Shown: in pieces, positions 52,492 to 61,970 of the stretch
Layout: every line of letters begins with the position of its first letter
Position numbering within the stretch: the first letter of the stretch is position 1
Assembly (NCBI RefSeq): GCF_002008165.1
Contig: NZ_MRDM01000011.1
Span: 62,001-126,000 of the forward strand
Origin: Rhizobium laguerreae
GTDB taxonomy: Bacteria > Pseudomonadota > Alphaproteobacteria > Rhizobiales > Rhizobiaceae
DNA length: 64,000 bases
Reading direction: 5' to 3'
Notes under the pieces: model-generated
Databases searched by the model: none
The model's input: the letters and a program-made list of their open reading frames with translations, nothing else
What the model was told of the DNA's origin: nothing
Position numbers and translations under genes: made by a program

Positions 52492-54150
52492 TTATCCGAA
52501 CAGCGCGAAAGTCGCCCTCAGCGTCACCCAGACACCCCACAGCAGCGGAATGCCGACGACGGCCCAGGCAAGCATCGCCTTGGCGTCCAGCCCGCCTGTG
52601 CCGATGCCGAAGGAACCGGTCGGCCCGGCATTGACAGCTGCCGACTTCGCCTGCAGCGCAGCGACCTCGTCATCCGACATGAACCATTTGTCCGAAAGCG
52701 GCTTGATCAGCGCATTGGCGATGAGCCCGAGCGCCAGCATTCCGGCGAGGATATACATGGTGCCGGTATAGAGGGTTGGCCCGGGCGCAACGCCGGCGGC
52801 GATCTGCGCTTCGCGGATATAGTTGACGACGACGGGGCCGACGATGCCTGCCGTTGCCCAGGCCGTCAGCAGCCGGCCGTGGATGGCGCCGACGAACTGC
52901 GTACCGAAAATATCGGCAAGATAGGCCGGGATCGTCGCAAAGCCGCCGCCGTACATCGACAGGATGATGCCGAAGGAGAGAACGAACAGCGCCTTGTTGC
53001 CCATGCCTGCGAAAGTGGGCGCCAGTGCATAGAGCACGATGCCGAGGACGAAGAAGCAATAATAGGTATTCTTACGGCCGATCTTGTCGGAGAGCGACGC
53101 CCAGAAGAACCGCCCGCCGATATTGAAGAGCGACAGCAAACCGGCGAAACCGGCGGCGATCGTGGCGATCGATGCCTTCTGCCCGGCGTCGAGCTGGGCG
53201 AAGCCGACATCCGGCAGGCCGATCAGCGAGCCGGCGAAGATCTCCTGCAGCATCGGCGAGGCCATGCCGAGAACGCCGATACCGGCCGAAACATTGAGGC
53301 AAAGCACCGCCCAGATCAGCCAGAACTGTTTTGTCCTGTGGGCATTGCGCAGGTGCACATGTTTGGTGGTGATCATCGTGCTCTTGGCTGCAGGCGGCGT
53401 CCAACCCTCGGGACGCCAGCCGGCCGGCGGAATGCGATAGCCGAAGGCGCCGCCCATCATGAAGACGAAATAGATCACCGCCATGACGATGAAGGTCTGC
53501 CAGACGCCGACCGAACTGTCGGTCTTGAAGGTATTCATCAACAGGTTGGCCAATGGGGCGCCGATCATCGCACCGCCGCCGAAGCCCATGATCGCCATCC
53601 CGGTCGCCATGCCGCGCCGGTCGGGGAACCATTTGATCAGTGTCGAGACCGGCGAGATGTAACCGAGGCCGAGACCGATGCCGCCGATGACGCCGGCGCC
53701 GAGCCACATCATCCAGAGCTGATGCGTGATGACGCCGATCGCGGCAAGAATGATGCCGCCGCACCAGCAGCAGGCGGAAACGACGCCCGCCTTGCGCGGA
53801 CCGGCCCGCTCGAGCCAGCCGCCCCAGATGGCGGCGGACGAACCAAGCAGAACGAAGAACAGCGTATAGATCCAGCCGAGGTCGGCAACGCGCCAGTCGC
53901 AGGTCGTGGTGAACAGCGCCGAGGCAAGTGTCAGATCGGGGCAGGCCGTCGAGGCCGTGATCCCGAGCGACTTAGAAAGCGGCAGCCAGAAGACGCTGAA
54001 ACCATAGGCCATGCCGATGCAGAGATGAATGGCGAGCGCCGCCGGCGGCACCAGCCACCGATTGAACCCGGGCCTTGCGACGATCCTTTCACGATCGAGC
54101 AGGCCGCCCCCCGCCAACGCCCCGTCTGTACGTGTTCCCGCTGCTGTCAT
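52492..54150 (-). CDS. OFA-family MFS transporter (oxalate/formate antiporter type)
   Basis: 552 aa from ATG 54150, preceded by AAGGAGGAG. Twelve transmembrane segments; 'AIHLCIGMAYGFSVFWLPLSKSLG' near the N-terminus is the OFA-family signature, and 'GLGLGYISPVSTLIKWFPDRRGMATGMAIMGFGGGAMIGAPLA' is the MFS motif region. A loop near the middle is enlarged ('YRIPPAGWRPEGWTPPA'). OFA proteins exchange oxalate, formate or related monocarboxylates. It lies 105 bp downstream of the formate dehydrogenase genes on the same strand, so a formate or oxalate role is plausible. Confidence 0.9.
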   Translation of the reverse strand: MTAAGTRTDGALAGGGLLDRERIVARPGFNRWLVPPAALAIHLCIGMAYGFSVFWLPLSKSLGITASTACPDLTLASALFTTTCDWRVADLGWIYTLFFVLLGSSAAIWGGWLERAGPRKAGVVSACCWCGGIILAAIGVITHQLWMMWLGAGVIGGIGLGLGYISPVSTLIKWFPDRRGMATGMAIMGFGGGAMIGAPLANLLMNTFKTDSSVGVWQTFIVMAVIYFVFMMGGAFGYRIPPAGWRPEGWTPPAAKSTMITTKHVHLRNAHRTKQFWLIWAVLCLNVSAGIGVLGMASPMLQEIFAGSLIGLPDVGFAQLDAGQKASIATIAAGFAGLLSLFNIGGRFFWASLSDKIGRKNTYYCFFVLGIVLYALAPTFAGMGNKALFVLSFGIILSMYGGGFATIPAYLADIFGTQFVGAIHGRLLTAWATAGIVGPVVVNYIREAQIAAGVAPGPTLYTGTMYILAGMLALGLIANALIKPLSDKWFMSDDEVAALQAKSAAVNAGPTGSFGIGTGGLDAKAMLAWAVVGIPLLWGVWVTLRATFALFG

Positions 54151-54255
54151 GAACAACTCCTCCTTGATTCAGACCTGGCTTGATTCAGACTTAGTGTGAC
54201 CGGCATACGCAGGCAGCTTGCTCCTGCCTCCCCTCCCGCATGGGCCCGATACTGG

Positions 54256-54501
54256 CTATGGGACCTGGTGTGTCACCGGCTCCGGTTTTCGGATCAGAGG
54301 AACGGCCTGAAGCACGAGCGCGTCCAGGCCATTCTCCTCATTCTCCAGAATTTCGAACAATTGCCGCCGCATGCGCGGGTCCCAGAATTTATTGATATGG
54401 CTGGCGACCCCCAGCGCAGCCTCGCTTTCCGGCTGACTCTTGAAGAAGGTGGCGATTTGGTTTGCCATATAGACGAGCTTGGTCTTGGTATCATGCGACA
54501 T
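54256..54501 (-). CDS. fdsD: Formate dehydrogenase delta subunit
   Basis: 81 aa from ATG 54501. The FdsD signature is 'KLVYMANQIATFFKSQPESEAALGVASHINKFWDPRMRRQLFEI'. It is needed for assembly or activity of the soluble NAD-dependent formate dehydrogenase. The start overlaps the fdhD stop by 11 bp, so the two are translationally coupled. Confidence 0.92.
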   Translation of the reverse strand: MSHDTKTKLVYMANQIATFFKSQPESEAALGVASHINKFWDPRMRRQLFEILENEENGLDALVLQAVPLIRKPEPVTHQVP

Positions 54502-55318
54502 CGGCAATGCTTCCGGGCGAGATGCGGTGCGGGTGGGTGAAAATCTCGAAATCCTCGCCACGCACCAGCGCGACGAGCGTCATGCCGGCTTCTTCGGCCG
54601 TGCGGATGGCGAGAGCCGTCGGCGCCGATATGGCGATGAGCACCGGGCTGCCGAGGATCGCCGCCTTCTGCACCATCTCGACGGAAAGCCGGCTGGTGAC
54701 GACGACGGCGCCGTCCTCGCCTCTTTCGCTGGCGCCGATGACGGCGCCGCAGAGCTTGTCCAGCGCATTGTGCCGGCCGACATCTTCGCGCACGGCAATC
54801 AGCCCCCTGCCGGGAAGATAGAACCCGGCGCCATGCACCGCCCGCGTCTCACGATGCAGCGGCTGTGCCTCGTTCAGAAGCGAAATGGCCCGCACGATAT
54901 CCGCATGCGACAGCGCCAACGGCGATGTCGAAACGTCAGGCACCGGCCGTACCGCCTGTTCGATCGATTCGATGCCGCAGAGCCCGCAACCGACCGGTCC
55001 CGCCATGCTGCGGCGTCGTGCCCGCAGCCGATCGGCGACGTCGTCGACCAGGCTCACCTGCACATCGATCCCTTGCTCGCCCTCGACCACCTCGATGCCT
55101 GATATCTCCGCCGGCCCGGCAATGATCCCTTCGGTCAGGCTGAAGCCGACGGCAAAATCCTCGAGATCCGCAGGCGTGGCCATCATCACCGCATGCGAAC
55201 TGCCGCCATAGGAAAAGGCGATCGGCACCTCTTCCGGCACGATGCGCGAACCGGTCTGGAGGATGCCGTTGCGGCGGGTGGTCTCGGGAGCGTGCGCGGT
55301 GATCGTGAATTTTACCAT
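54491..55318 (-). CDS. fdhD: Formate dehydrogenase accessory sulfurtransferase FdhD
   Basis: 275 aa. 'EEVPIAFSYGGSSHAVMMATPADLEDFAVGFSLTEGII' and 'VGCGLCGIESIEQAV' (the CxxC sulfur-carrying loop) identify FdhD, followed by 'DVGRHNALDKLCGAVIG'. It transfers sulfur from IscS-type desulfurase to the molybdenum cofactor, giving the sulfido ligand needed by formate dehydrogenase. It lies between fdsA and fdsD, separated from fdsA by a 271-bp repeat region. Confidence 0.95.
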   Translation of the reverse strand: MVKFTITAHAPETTRRNGILQTGSRIVPEEVPIAFSYGGSSHAVMMATPADLEDFAVGFSLTEGIIAGPAEISGIEVVEGEQGIDVQVSLVDDVADRLRARRRSMAGPVGCGLCGIESIEQAVRPVPDVSTSPLALSHADIVRAISLLNEAQPLHRETRAVHGAGFYLPGRGLIAVREDVGRHNALDKLCGAVIGASERGEDGAVVVTSRLSVEMVQKAAILGSPVLIAISAPTALAIRTAEEAGMTLVALVRGEDFEIFTHPHRISPGSIADVA

Positions 55319-55589
55319 GCGGCAATAGGATGAGAGGCATCCTCCTCCGCAGCTCGGCCCATCGGGAAGAGAACGTCAGCCGCTTGCGCCCTCTTCTCCC
55401 CAGCGGGGAGAAGTGCCGAGCAAAGCGAGGCGATGAGGGGGGCGAGCGACGGCAGGAGCGAGCGCACCGAGCGCAAACGAGGGGCAGCACCATATGCCGA
55501 ACCGCCCTCCTCATCCGCCCTACGGGCACCTTCTCCCCGCTGGGGAGAAGAGGGAGCCTCGCCGACAATGCCAGACTGCCTCTCCACCA
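55319..55589. repeat. RIME-like mosaic repeat between fdsA and fdhD
   Basis: Two large palindromes, CTTCTCCCC-AGC-GGGGAGAAG (55393-55413) and CTTCTCCCC-GCT-GGGGAGAAG (55530-55550), flank a stretch rich in AGCGAG and GAGCGCA words. This layout matches the Rhizobium-specific intergenic mosaic element (RIME) type. It is inside an otherwise compact operon, and both stem-loops may attenuate transcription into fdhD-fdsD. Confidence 0.75.
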
Positions 55590-58469
55590 TCACTCCGCAG
55601 CCTCGAGCTTGCCGGCGATGCGGCGCGATTGCCGCGCCTGCTCGTCATATTCCAGCTGCCATTCGCTCGGCCCGTTGGAGGGCGAGATCTGCACCGCCGT
55701 CACCTTGTATTCCGGGCAGTTCGTCGCCCAGTCGGAGAAATCGGTGGTAATGACGTTCGCCTGCGTCGTGGGATGATGGAAGGTCGTATAGACGACACCC
55801 GGCGCGACGCGATCGGTGATCAGCGCCCTGAGCGTGGTGTCGCCGGAACGGCTGCCGAGCTTCACCCAGTCGCCGTCGCGAACGCCGCGCTGCTCGGCAT
55901 CATGCGGATGGATTTCCAGCCGATCTTCCGCATGCCAGACGACATTCTCGGTCCGCCGCGTCTGCGCCCCGACATTGTACTGGCTGAGGATGCGGCCGGT
56001 GGTGAGAAGCAGCGGGAAGCGCGGGCCGGTGCGCTCGTCGGTCGCCACATATTCGGTGCGGATGAACTTGCCCTTGCCGCGCACGAAGCCGTTGACATGC
56101 ATGATCGGCGAGCCGAGCGGGTTCTTCTCGTTGCAGGGCCACTGCACCGAGCCCATTTTGTCGAGATAGTCGTAGGAGACCATCGCGAAACTCGGCGTCG
56201 TTGCGGCGATCTCGTCCATGATCTCCGACGGATGGGTGTAATTCCAGTCGAGCCCCATCGCCTGGGCAAGCTTCTGCGTCACTTCCCAGTCGCCATAGCC
56301 GTTGCGCGGCGACATCACCTTGCGCACGCGATTGATGCGGCGCTCCGCATTGGTGAAGGTGCCGTCCTTCTCGAGGAAGGTCGAGCCCGGCAGGAAGACA
56401 TGAGCGTAATTGGCAGTCTCGTTGAGGAACAGGTCCTGCACGACGACGCATTCCATCGCCGCAAGCCCGGCCGCGACATGTTTGGTATCGGGATCGGACT
56501 GCAGGATGTCTTCACCCTGGATGTAAATGCCTTTGAAGGAGCCGTCGACTGCTGCATCCAGCATGTTCGGAATACGCAGGCCCGGCTCGTTGTTGAGCTT
56601 CACGCCCCAGAGCTTTTCGAAGATATCGCGCGTCGCATCGTCGGAAATGTGCCGGTAGCCCGGCAATTCGTGCGGGAACGAGCCCATGTCGCAGGAGCCC
56701 TGCACATTGTTCTGGCCGCGCAACGGGTTCACGCCGACGCCGGGACGGCCGATATTGCCGGTCGCCATCGCCAAATTGGCGATCGCGATGACCGTGGTCG
56801 AGCCCTGGCTGTGTTCGGTGACGCCGAGGCCATAATAGATCGCGCCATTGCCGCCCTTGGCATAGAGCCCTGCCGCGCCGCGCAGATCCGCCGCCGGCAC
56901 GCCGGTGAAGATCTCGGTCTCTTCGGGACTGTGCTGCGGTTCGGCGACGAAGGCCGCCCAGTCCTCGAACTCCGACCAGTCGCAGCGCTCGCGGATGAAC
57001 GCCTCGTCAAAGAGCCCTTCGGTGACGATCACATGCGCCAGCGCCGTCATGACCGCGACATTGGTACCGGGCTTCAACGGCAGGTGATAGGAGGCCTCGA
57101 TATGCGGCGAGCGGACGATATCGGTGCGGCGCGGGTCGATGACGATGAGCTTGGCGCCCTGGCGCAGCCGCTTCTTCAGCCGCGAGCCGAACACCGGATG
57201 CCCATCGGTCGGATTGGCGCCGATGACGATGACGACGTCGGAATGCTCGACGCTGTCGAAATCCTGCGTGCCCGCCGACGTGCCGAAGGTCTGGCCGAGG
57301 CCGTAACCCGTCGGCGAATGGCAGACGCGGGCGCAGGTGTCGACATTGTTGTTGCCGAAGCCGGCGCGGATCAGCTTCTGCACCAGATACGTTTCCTCAT
57401 TGGTGCAGCGCGACGAAGTGATGCCGCCAGTCGCCTCGCGGCCGTATTGATACTGGATGCGGCGGAACTCCAGCGCCACATGCGCGAAAGCCTCGTCCCA
57501 GCTCACTTCCCGCCAGGGATCGCTGACCTTTTCGCGGATCATCGGATTGAGGATGCGGTCCTTGTGGGTGGAATAGCCATAGGCGAAACGGCCCTTGACG
57601 CAGGAATGGCCGCGATTGGCCTGACCGTCCTTCCACGGCACCATGCGCACCAGTTCCTCGCCGCGCATCTCCGCCTTGAAGGAACAGCCGACGCCGCAAT
57701 AGGCGCAGGTGGTGACAGCCGAATGCTCGGGCTGGCCGATCTGGATCACCGACTTCTCCGTCAGCGTCGCGGTCGGGCAGGCCTGGACGCAGGCACCGCA
57801 GGAGACGCATTCGGAATCGATGAAATGCTCGTGCATGCCGGGCGAAACGCGCGAGCCGAAACCACGGCCCTCGATCGTCAGCGCGAAGGTTCCCTGCACT
57901 TCCTCGCAGGCGCGCACGCAGCGCGAACAGACGATACATTTCGAGGGATCATAGGTGAAATAGGGATTGGACTCGTCCTTCGGCATCCATTTGAGATTGA
58001 TGTCGCCATTGCTGCGCGCCTTGACGTGGTTGTCGCCCTCATAGCCGTAGCGCACGTCGCGCAGGCCGACGGCGCCCGCCATGTCCTGCAATTCGCAATC
58101 GCCGTTGGCCGCGCAGGTGAGACAGTCGAGCGGATGGTCGGAGATATAGAGTTCCATCACGCCGCGGCGGATATCCTTCAACCGCCCCGTCTGCGTGTGC
58201 ACCACCATGTTCGCCGCCACCGGCGTCGTGCAGGAGGAGGGCGTGCCGTTGCGGCCTTCGATCTCGACGAGGCAAAGCCGGCAGGAGCCGAAAGCGTCGA
58301 CCATATCTGTGGCACAGAGCTTCGGCACCTTTATGCCGGCCTCCATCGAGGCGCGCATGATCGAGGTGCCCTCCGGCACGCTGATCTGCTGACCGTCGAT
58401 GGTAAGCGTCACCATGGCCTCTGACTTCGAAGCGGGGGTGCCGTAGTCGATTTCATGGATGAGAGACAT
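55590..58469 (-). CDS. fdsA: NAD-dependent formate dehydrogenase alpha (molybdenum) subunit
   Basis: 959 aa. The N-terminal 2Fe-2S domain ('AFGSCRLCLVEIEGR'), His/Cys cluster ('DHPLDCLTCAANGDCELQD') and two 4Fe-4S sites ('CIVCSRCVRACEEV', 'CVSCGACVQACPT') lead to a 4Fe-4S and bis-MGD domain beginning 'TTCAYCGVGCSFKAEM'. The Mo ligand is Cys in 'TCARVCHSPTG', where E. coli FdhF has selenocysteine. It oxidises formate to CO2 in the cytoplasm and passes electrons to FdsB/FdsG and NAD+. It is third in fdsGBA; the gap from fdsB is 57 bp. Confidence 0.97.
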   Translation of the reverse strand: MSLIHEIDYGTPASKSEAMVTLTIDGQQISVPEGTSIMRASMEAGIKVPKLCATDMVDAFGSCRLCLVEIEGRNGTPSSCTTPVAANMVVHTQTGRLKDIRRGVMELYISDHPLDCLTCAANGDCELQDMAGAVGLRDVRYGYEGDNHVKARSNGDINLKWMPKDESNPYFTYDPSKCIVCSRCVRACEEVQGTFALTIEGRGFGSRVSPGMHEHFIDSECVSCGACVQACPTATLTEKSVIQIGQPEHSAVTTCAYCGVGCSFKAEMRGEELVRMVPWKDGQANRGHSCVKGRFAYGYSTHKDRILNPMIREKVSDPWREVSWDEAFAHVALEFRRIQYQYGREATGGITSSRCTNEETYLVQKLIRAGFGNNNVDTCARVCHSPTGYGLGQTFGTSAGTQDFDSVEHSDVVIVIGANPTDGHPVFGSRLKKRLRQGAKLIVIDPRRTDIVRSPHIEASYHLPLKPGTNVAVMTALAHVIVTEGLFDEAFIRERCDWSEFEDWAAFVAEPQHSPEETEIFTGVPAADLRGAAGLYAKGGNGAIYYGLGVTEHSQGSTTVIAIANLAMATGNIGRPGVGVNPLRGQNNVQGSCDMGSFPHELPGYRHISDDATRDIFEKLWGVKLNNEPGLRIPNMLDAAVDGSFKGIYIQGEDILQSDPDTKHVAAGLAAMECVVVQDLFLNETANYAHVFLPGSTFLEKDGTFTNAERRINRVRKVMSPRNGYGDWEVTQKLAQAMGLDWNYTHPSEIMDEIAATTPSFAMVSYDYLDKMGSVQWPCNEKNPLGSPIMHVNGFVRGKGKFIRTEYVATDERTGPRFPLLLTTGRILSQYNVGAQTRRTENVVWHAEDRLEIHPHDAEQRGVRDGDWVKLGSRSGDTTLRALITDRVAPGVVYTTFHHPTTQANVITTDFSDWATNCPEYKVTAVQISPSNGPSEWQLEYDEQARQSRRIAGKLEAAE

Positions 58470-58526
58470 GATTGGTCTCCTTGCTTGAGATGGTGAGGTC
58501 AGCGCAGGCGTTCCATGAAAAACGCG

Positions 58527-60083
58527 TCATTCCGCCGCCTCCACCAGAGGTGCCGGCGAAAAATCCTCCGGGAAATGCGTCATGGCGCTCATCACAGGAT
58601 AGGGCGTGAACCCACCCAGCGCACAGAGCGAGCCGAACTTCATCGTGTTGCAGAGATCGGCAAGCAGCGCCCGGTTCTTCTCCGGCTCGATACCGTGAGC
58701 GATCTTGTCGGCCGTCTCCACGCCGCGCGTCGAGCCGATGCGGCAGGGCGTGCACTTGCCGCAACTTTCGACGGCGCAGAATTCCATGGCGAAACGCGCC
58801 TGCTTCAGCATATCGGCGGTGTCGTCGAAGACGACGATGCCGGCATGGCCGATCAGCCCGTCCCTGGCGGCGAAGGATTCGTAATCGAATGGCGTGTCGA
58901 ACAGCGCCCGCGGGAAATAGGCGCCGAGCGGTCCGCCGACCTGTACGGCCTTGACCGGCCGTCCCGTCACTGTACCGCCACCGATCCTGTCGACGATATC
59001 TCCGAGCGAAAGACCGAAGGCCGTCTCAAAGAGGCCGCCATATCTGACATTGCCGGCAATCTGCAGCGGGATGGTGCCGCGTGAGCGGCCCATGCCGAAA
59101 TCGCGATAGAAGGCCGCGCCCTTTTCCATGATGACGGGCACCGAAGCCAGCGAGATCACATTGTTGATGACGGTCGGACAGTTAAACAGCCCCTTATGCG
59201 CCGGCAGCGGCGGCTTGGCACGCACGATGCCGCGCTTGCCTTCGAGGCTGTTGAGCAGCGCGGTCTCCTCGCCACAGACATAGGCGCCGGCGCCGGTGCG
59301 CACTTCGATATCGAAGGCGCGGCCAGAGCCGAGCACCGATGGTCCGAGAATGCCGGCCTGGCGCGCAATGCCGACGGCCTCGGTCATGACTGAGATCGCA
59401 TGCGGATATTCCGAACGCGTATAGACGAAACCCTTGGTCGCCCCGGTCGCGAGCCCTGATATCGCCATGCCCTCGATCAACACGAAGGGATCGCCCTCCA
59501 TGATCATCCGGTCGGCAAAGGTGCCGCTGTCGCCCTCATCGGCATTGCAGACGATATATTTGCGTTCGCCGGCGGCATCGAGAACGGTCTTCCACTTGAT
59601 GCCGGTGGGAAAGCCGGCGCCGCCGCGTCCGCGCAGGCCGGAATCGGTGATTTCCTTGACGATATCGACTGGTGTCATCGAGATGGCGCGACGAAGGCCG
59701 GCAAGACCGCCATGCGCCTCGTAATCGCCAAGCGAAAGCGGATCGGTGACGCCGCAGCGGGCGAAGGTCAGGCGGGTCTGTTCCTTGAGGAACGGGAGGT
59801 CTTCAACCTCCCCGAGACAGAGCCGATGCTCGCCTCCATCAATCATCCCGGCATCGAACAAACCAGGCACATCCTTCGCCTTCACCGACCCGTAGCCGAT
59901 GCGCTTGCCGGCAACCTCGACCTCGACCAACGGCTCCAGCCAGAACATTCCGCGCGAGCCGTTGCGCACGATCTCGGCATCGAAGCCGCGGGCGGCGATC
60001 TCCTGGGCAATCGCCTTTGCCACCTTTTCGGCTCCGAGCGCCAGCGCTGCGGCATCGCGCGGAACATATATCCTGACCGTCAT
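58527..60083 (-). CDS. fdsB: NAD-dependent formate dehydrogenase beta subunit
   Basis: 518 aa from ATG 60083; the frame continues to 60188 but overlaps fdsG. The NuoF-like core has FMN/NADH-binding 'SGLRGRGGAGFPTGIKW', 'YIVCNADEGDSGTFADR', 'GAGAYVCGEETALLNSLEGKRG', and the 4Fe-4S motif 'SCGKCTPCRIGSTRG'. The N-terminal ~100 residues are an extra thioredoxin-like part, as in Fds proteins. It carries electrons from FdsA to NAD+. The start overlaps the fdsG stop by four bases. Confidence 0.96.
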   Translation of the reverse strand: MTVRIYVPRDAAALALGAEKVAKAIAQEIAARGFDAEIVRNGSRGMFWLEPLVEVEVAGKRIGYGSVKAKDVPGLFDAGMIDGGEHRLCLGEVEDLPFLKEQTRLTFARCGVTDPLSLGDYEAHGGLAGLRRAISMTPVDIVKEITDSGLRGRGGAGFPTGIKWKTVLDAAGERKYIVCNADEGDSGTFADRMIMEGDPFVLIEGMAISGLATGATKGFVYTRSEYPHAISVMTEAVGIARQAGILGPSVLGSGRAFDIEVRTGAGAYVCGEETALLNSLEGKRGIVRAKPPLPAHKGLFNCPTVINNVISLASVPVIMEKGAAFYRDFGMGRSRGTIPLQIAGNVRYGGLFETAFGLSLGDIVDRIGGGTVTGRPVKAVQVGGPLGAYFPRALFDTPFDYESFAARDGLIGHAGIVVFDDTADMLKQARFAMEFCAVESCGKCTPCRIGSTRGVETADKIAHGIEPEKNRALLADLCNTMKFGSLCALGGFTPYPVMSAMTHFPEDFSPAPLVEAAE

Positions 60084-60559
60084 CGGCGTGCCTCCGCGAC
60101 GAGTTCCGCCGCCGTCTGATCGTCCACCCGGCCATAGACCTCGCCGTCGAGCATCGCCGCCGGCGCGCAGGCGCAGAGCCCCAGACAATAGACCGGCTCC
60201 AGCGTCACGCCGCCATCGAGCGTCGTTTGATGAAAATCGATGCCGAGCAGCGCCTTGACGCGTTCGGCCAGCGCATCGCCGCTCATCGACTGACAGGCTT
60301 CGGCGCGACAGAGCTTCAGCACATGCCGTCCGGCGGGATGGTCGCGATAATCATGATAGAAGGTCACCACGCCATGCACCTCGGCACGGGAGAGGTTCAA
60401 TTCCTCCGCGATAACAGGCATGGCTTCCTGCGGCACATAGCCGAATTCCTGCTGAACCTCGTGCAGAATTGGAAGCAGCGGCCCTTCGAGAAAGCGAAGA
60501 TCGGCGACGATGGCTCGGGTGCGCTCTGCAATATCGCCTTCGGCGATATGAATGGTCAT
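60080..60559 (-). CDS. fdsG: NAD-dependent formate dehydrogenase gamma subunit
   Basis: 159 aa NuoE-like protein. 'LLPILHEVQQEFGYVPQEAMPVIAEELNLSRAEVHGVVTFYHDYR' is followed by the 2Fe-2S ligands 'LCRAEACQSM' and 'YCLGLCACAPAAM'. It forms the NADH-side module with FdsB. First gene of the fdsGBA operon, 135 bp from the LysR-type regulator on the same strand. Confidence 0.96.
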   Translation of the reverse strand: MTIHIAEGDIAERTRAIVADLRFLEGPLLPILHEVQQEFGYVPQEAMPVIAEELNLSRAEVHGVVTFYHDYRDHPAGRHVLKLCRAEACQSMSGDALAERVKALLGIDFHQTTLDGGVTLEPVYCLGLCACAPAAMLDGEVYGRVDDQTAAELVAEARR

Positions 60560-60694
60560 AAGGCAGCCCTCCCAGCGGCTTGCTCGTTGCGAAATAGCGG
60601 GCCTCCCCCGGCCGAGTGCTATTCCGTAACCACCATCTCAGGGAAGCAGCCGGCGATCAATAAAGCTATCTCGTTGCTTGATAGGTTTTTTCTA

Positions 60695-61588
60695 TCAAAG
60701 TTCTTCATCTTGTACGAGCACTCTCGCTTCATGCAGCAAGGCCGAGACAAGCGGCGTGAAGGGCTCGCGATAAGGCGCAACAAGGCCGACCAGATGATGC
60801 GCCTCCGGCTCAACGATTGGAATCATGCGAATTTCCACTGGAAATCCGAAGGATTTGGCGACGTTGCGCGGCATGATGCTCGCCCAGCGTCCGGTCCTGA
60901 CATGCGAGAACAGCACGATCATCGAGTTGGATTCGAGTGTCGGATGCGCTGTGGCGCCTGCTTCCGTCAAGTGGCGGTTGATGATCCGGCGGTTCTGCAT
61001 GTCGGCAGTCAATAGACAAAGCCGAAGGTCGCCGATCTCCCGCCAGGTCACGTTGTCGCGATCGGATAGCGGGCTGCCGGCAGCCGTGATCAGATTATAG
61101 CGCTCGGCATAGAGGGGAACGGTCGTAACGCGGCCGAGCGGCTCGTTTTCGAGGTAGGTGACGCCTGCATCGATTTCGAGGTTTTCGAGCATGCTCAACA
61201 CCTGCAGCGAATTCCGCGAGACGATCGAGAAGGTCACGCCGGGATGCCGCTCCTGAAAGGGCGTGGTGATGCGCGACAGCATGGCAAGGGCGGTCGGAAT
61301 GGCGGCGAGGCGGATGTGGCCGGAAAGACCGCGGCGCGCGGCGCGCATCTCCTCGCGCATGGTGCGGGCATCGCCGACGATGCGCCGGGCCCATTCGAGC
61401 ACCCGCTGCCCCTCCGGCGTCAGCCCCTGGAACCGCGAACCGCGCTGCACCAGCATGACGCCGAGCTGATCCTCGAGCTGCCGGATGGCCGCCGAAAGCG
61501 TCGGCTGCGAGATCCCGCACTCCTCCGCGGCACGGCCAAAATGCTTTTCATTGGCAAGGGCGATGAAGAATTCCAGCTTGTCGATCAT
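60695..61588 (-). CDS. LysR-family transcriptional regulator of the fds cluster
   Basis: 297 aa. The N-terminal wHTH is 'LEFFIALANEKHFGRAAEECGISQPTLSAAIRQLEDQLGVMLVQRG', followed by the LysR_substrate domain ('RRGLSGHIRLAAIPTALAMLSRITTPFQERHPGVTFSIVSRNSLQVLSMLENLEIDAGVTY'). It is encoded just upstream of fdsG in the same direction rather than divergently, and is likely the formate-responsive regulator of the operon. This is inferred from position. Confidence 0.92.
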   Translation of the reverse strand: MIDKLEFFIALANEKHFGRAAEECGISQPTLSAAIRQLEDQLGVMLVQRGSRFQGLTPEGQRVLEWARRIVGDARTMREEMRAARRGLSGHIRLAAIPTALAMLSRITTPFQERHPGVTFSIVSRNSLQVLSMLENLEIDAGVTYLENEPLGRVTTVPLYAERYNLITAAGSPLSDRDNVTWREIGDLRLCLLTADMQNRRIINRHLTEAGATAHPTLESNSMIVLFSHVRTGRWASIMPRNVAKSFGFPVEIRMIPIVEPEAHHLVGLVAPYREPFTPLVSALLHEARVLVQDEEL

Positions 61589-61668
61589 CCGGTCTCCCGA
61601 TCCGGCGTGACATCATCCGGGTCAGTTCATCTTTGACGCAGCAGCCGCGCGCCGCAAGGGCGATCTCT

Positions 61669-61718
61669 AGATCAGGATGATTTTAGGCCCGATCGGCCTA
61701 AAATCTGAATCCTGATCT
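61669..61718. repeat. Long hairpin repeat downstream of the ArsR remnant
   Basis: AGATCAGGAT...GATTTTAGGCC pairs with GGCCTAAAATC...ATCCTGATCT around a short CGATC-type loop, with a 3-base bulge. Total stem about 21 bp, able to form a very stable RNA or cruciform. Confidence 0.6.
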
Positions 61719-61731
61719 AAATCAAAGAAAT

Positions 61732-61782
61732 AGAGCATGATGTCGTCCGAAAACCGCGCACACTTTTCGGCATCATGCTCTA
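61732..61782. repeat. Rhizobial palindromic intergenic repeat, copy B
   Basis: Inverted ends AGAGCATGATG / CATCATGCTCT around CGTCCGAAAACCGCGCACACTTTTCGG-type core. Its reverse complement is nearly the same as copy A at 1897-1946. It ends exactly at the stop codon of the ArsR remnant, just as copy A starts at the cupin stop. Confidence 0.7.
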
Positions 61783-61950
61783 ACTGTTTTCTGCAGCCGG
61801 AAAAAGATCGAACAGCGATTCGAGAAAGGCAAGCACGCTGACATTGCCGATGCTGTAATAGACCAGCCTGCCCTGGCGGCGCGTATGGACCAGGCTTTCG
61901 AGCCTTAACCGCGCCAGTTGCTGCGAGACCATTGCCTGCTGGATGATATG
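61780..61950 (-). pseudogene. 5'-truncated ArsR-family regulator remnant
   Basis: The minus strand reads in frame 'IIQQAMVSQQLARLRLESL' then 'VHTRRQGRLVYYSIGNVSVL' and 'AFLESLFDLFPAAENS' to a TAG at 61780. This is the recognition helix and wing of an ArsR-type winged-helix protein. Upstream it hits a stop (61951-61953), and no start or first half of the domain exists; the SDR gene begins its stop at 61971 right there. The first half was probably lost by deletion or by insertion of the SDR region. Confidence 0.6.
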
Positions 61951-61970
61951 TCAAAAAACGTCCAAACAAA

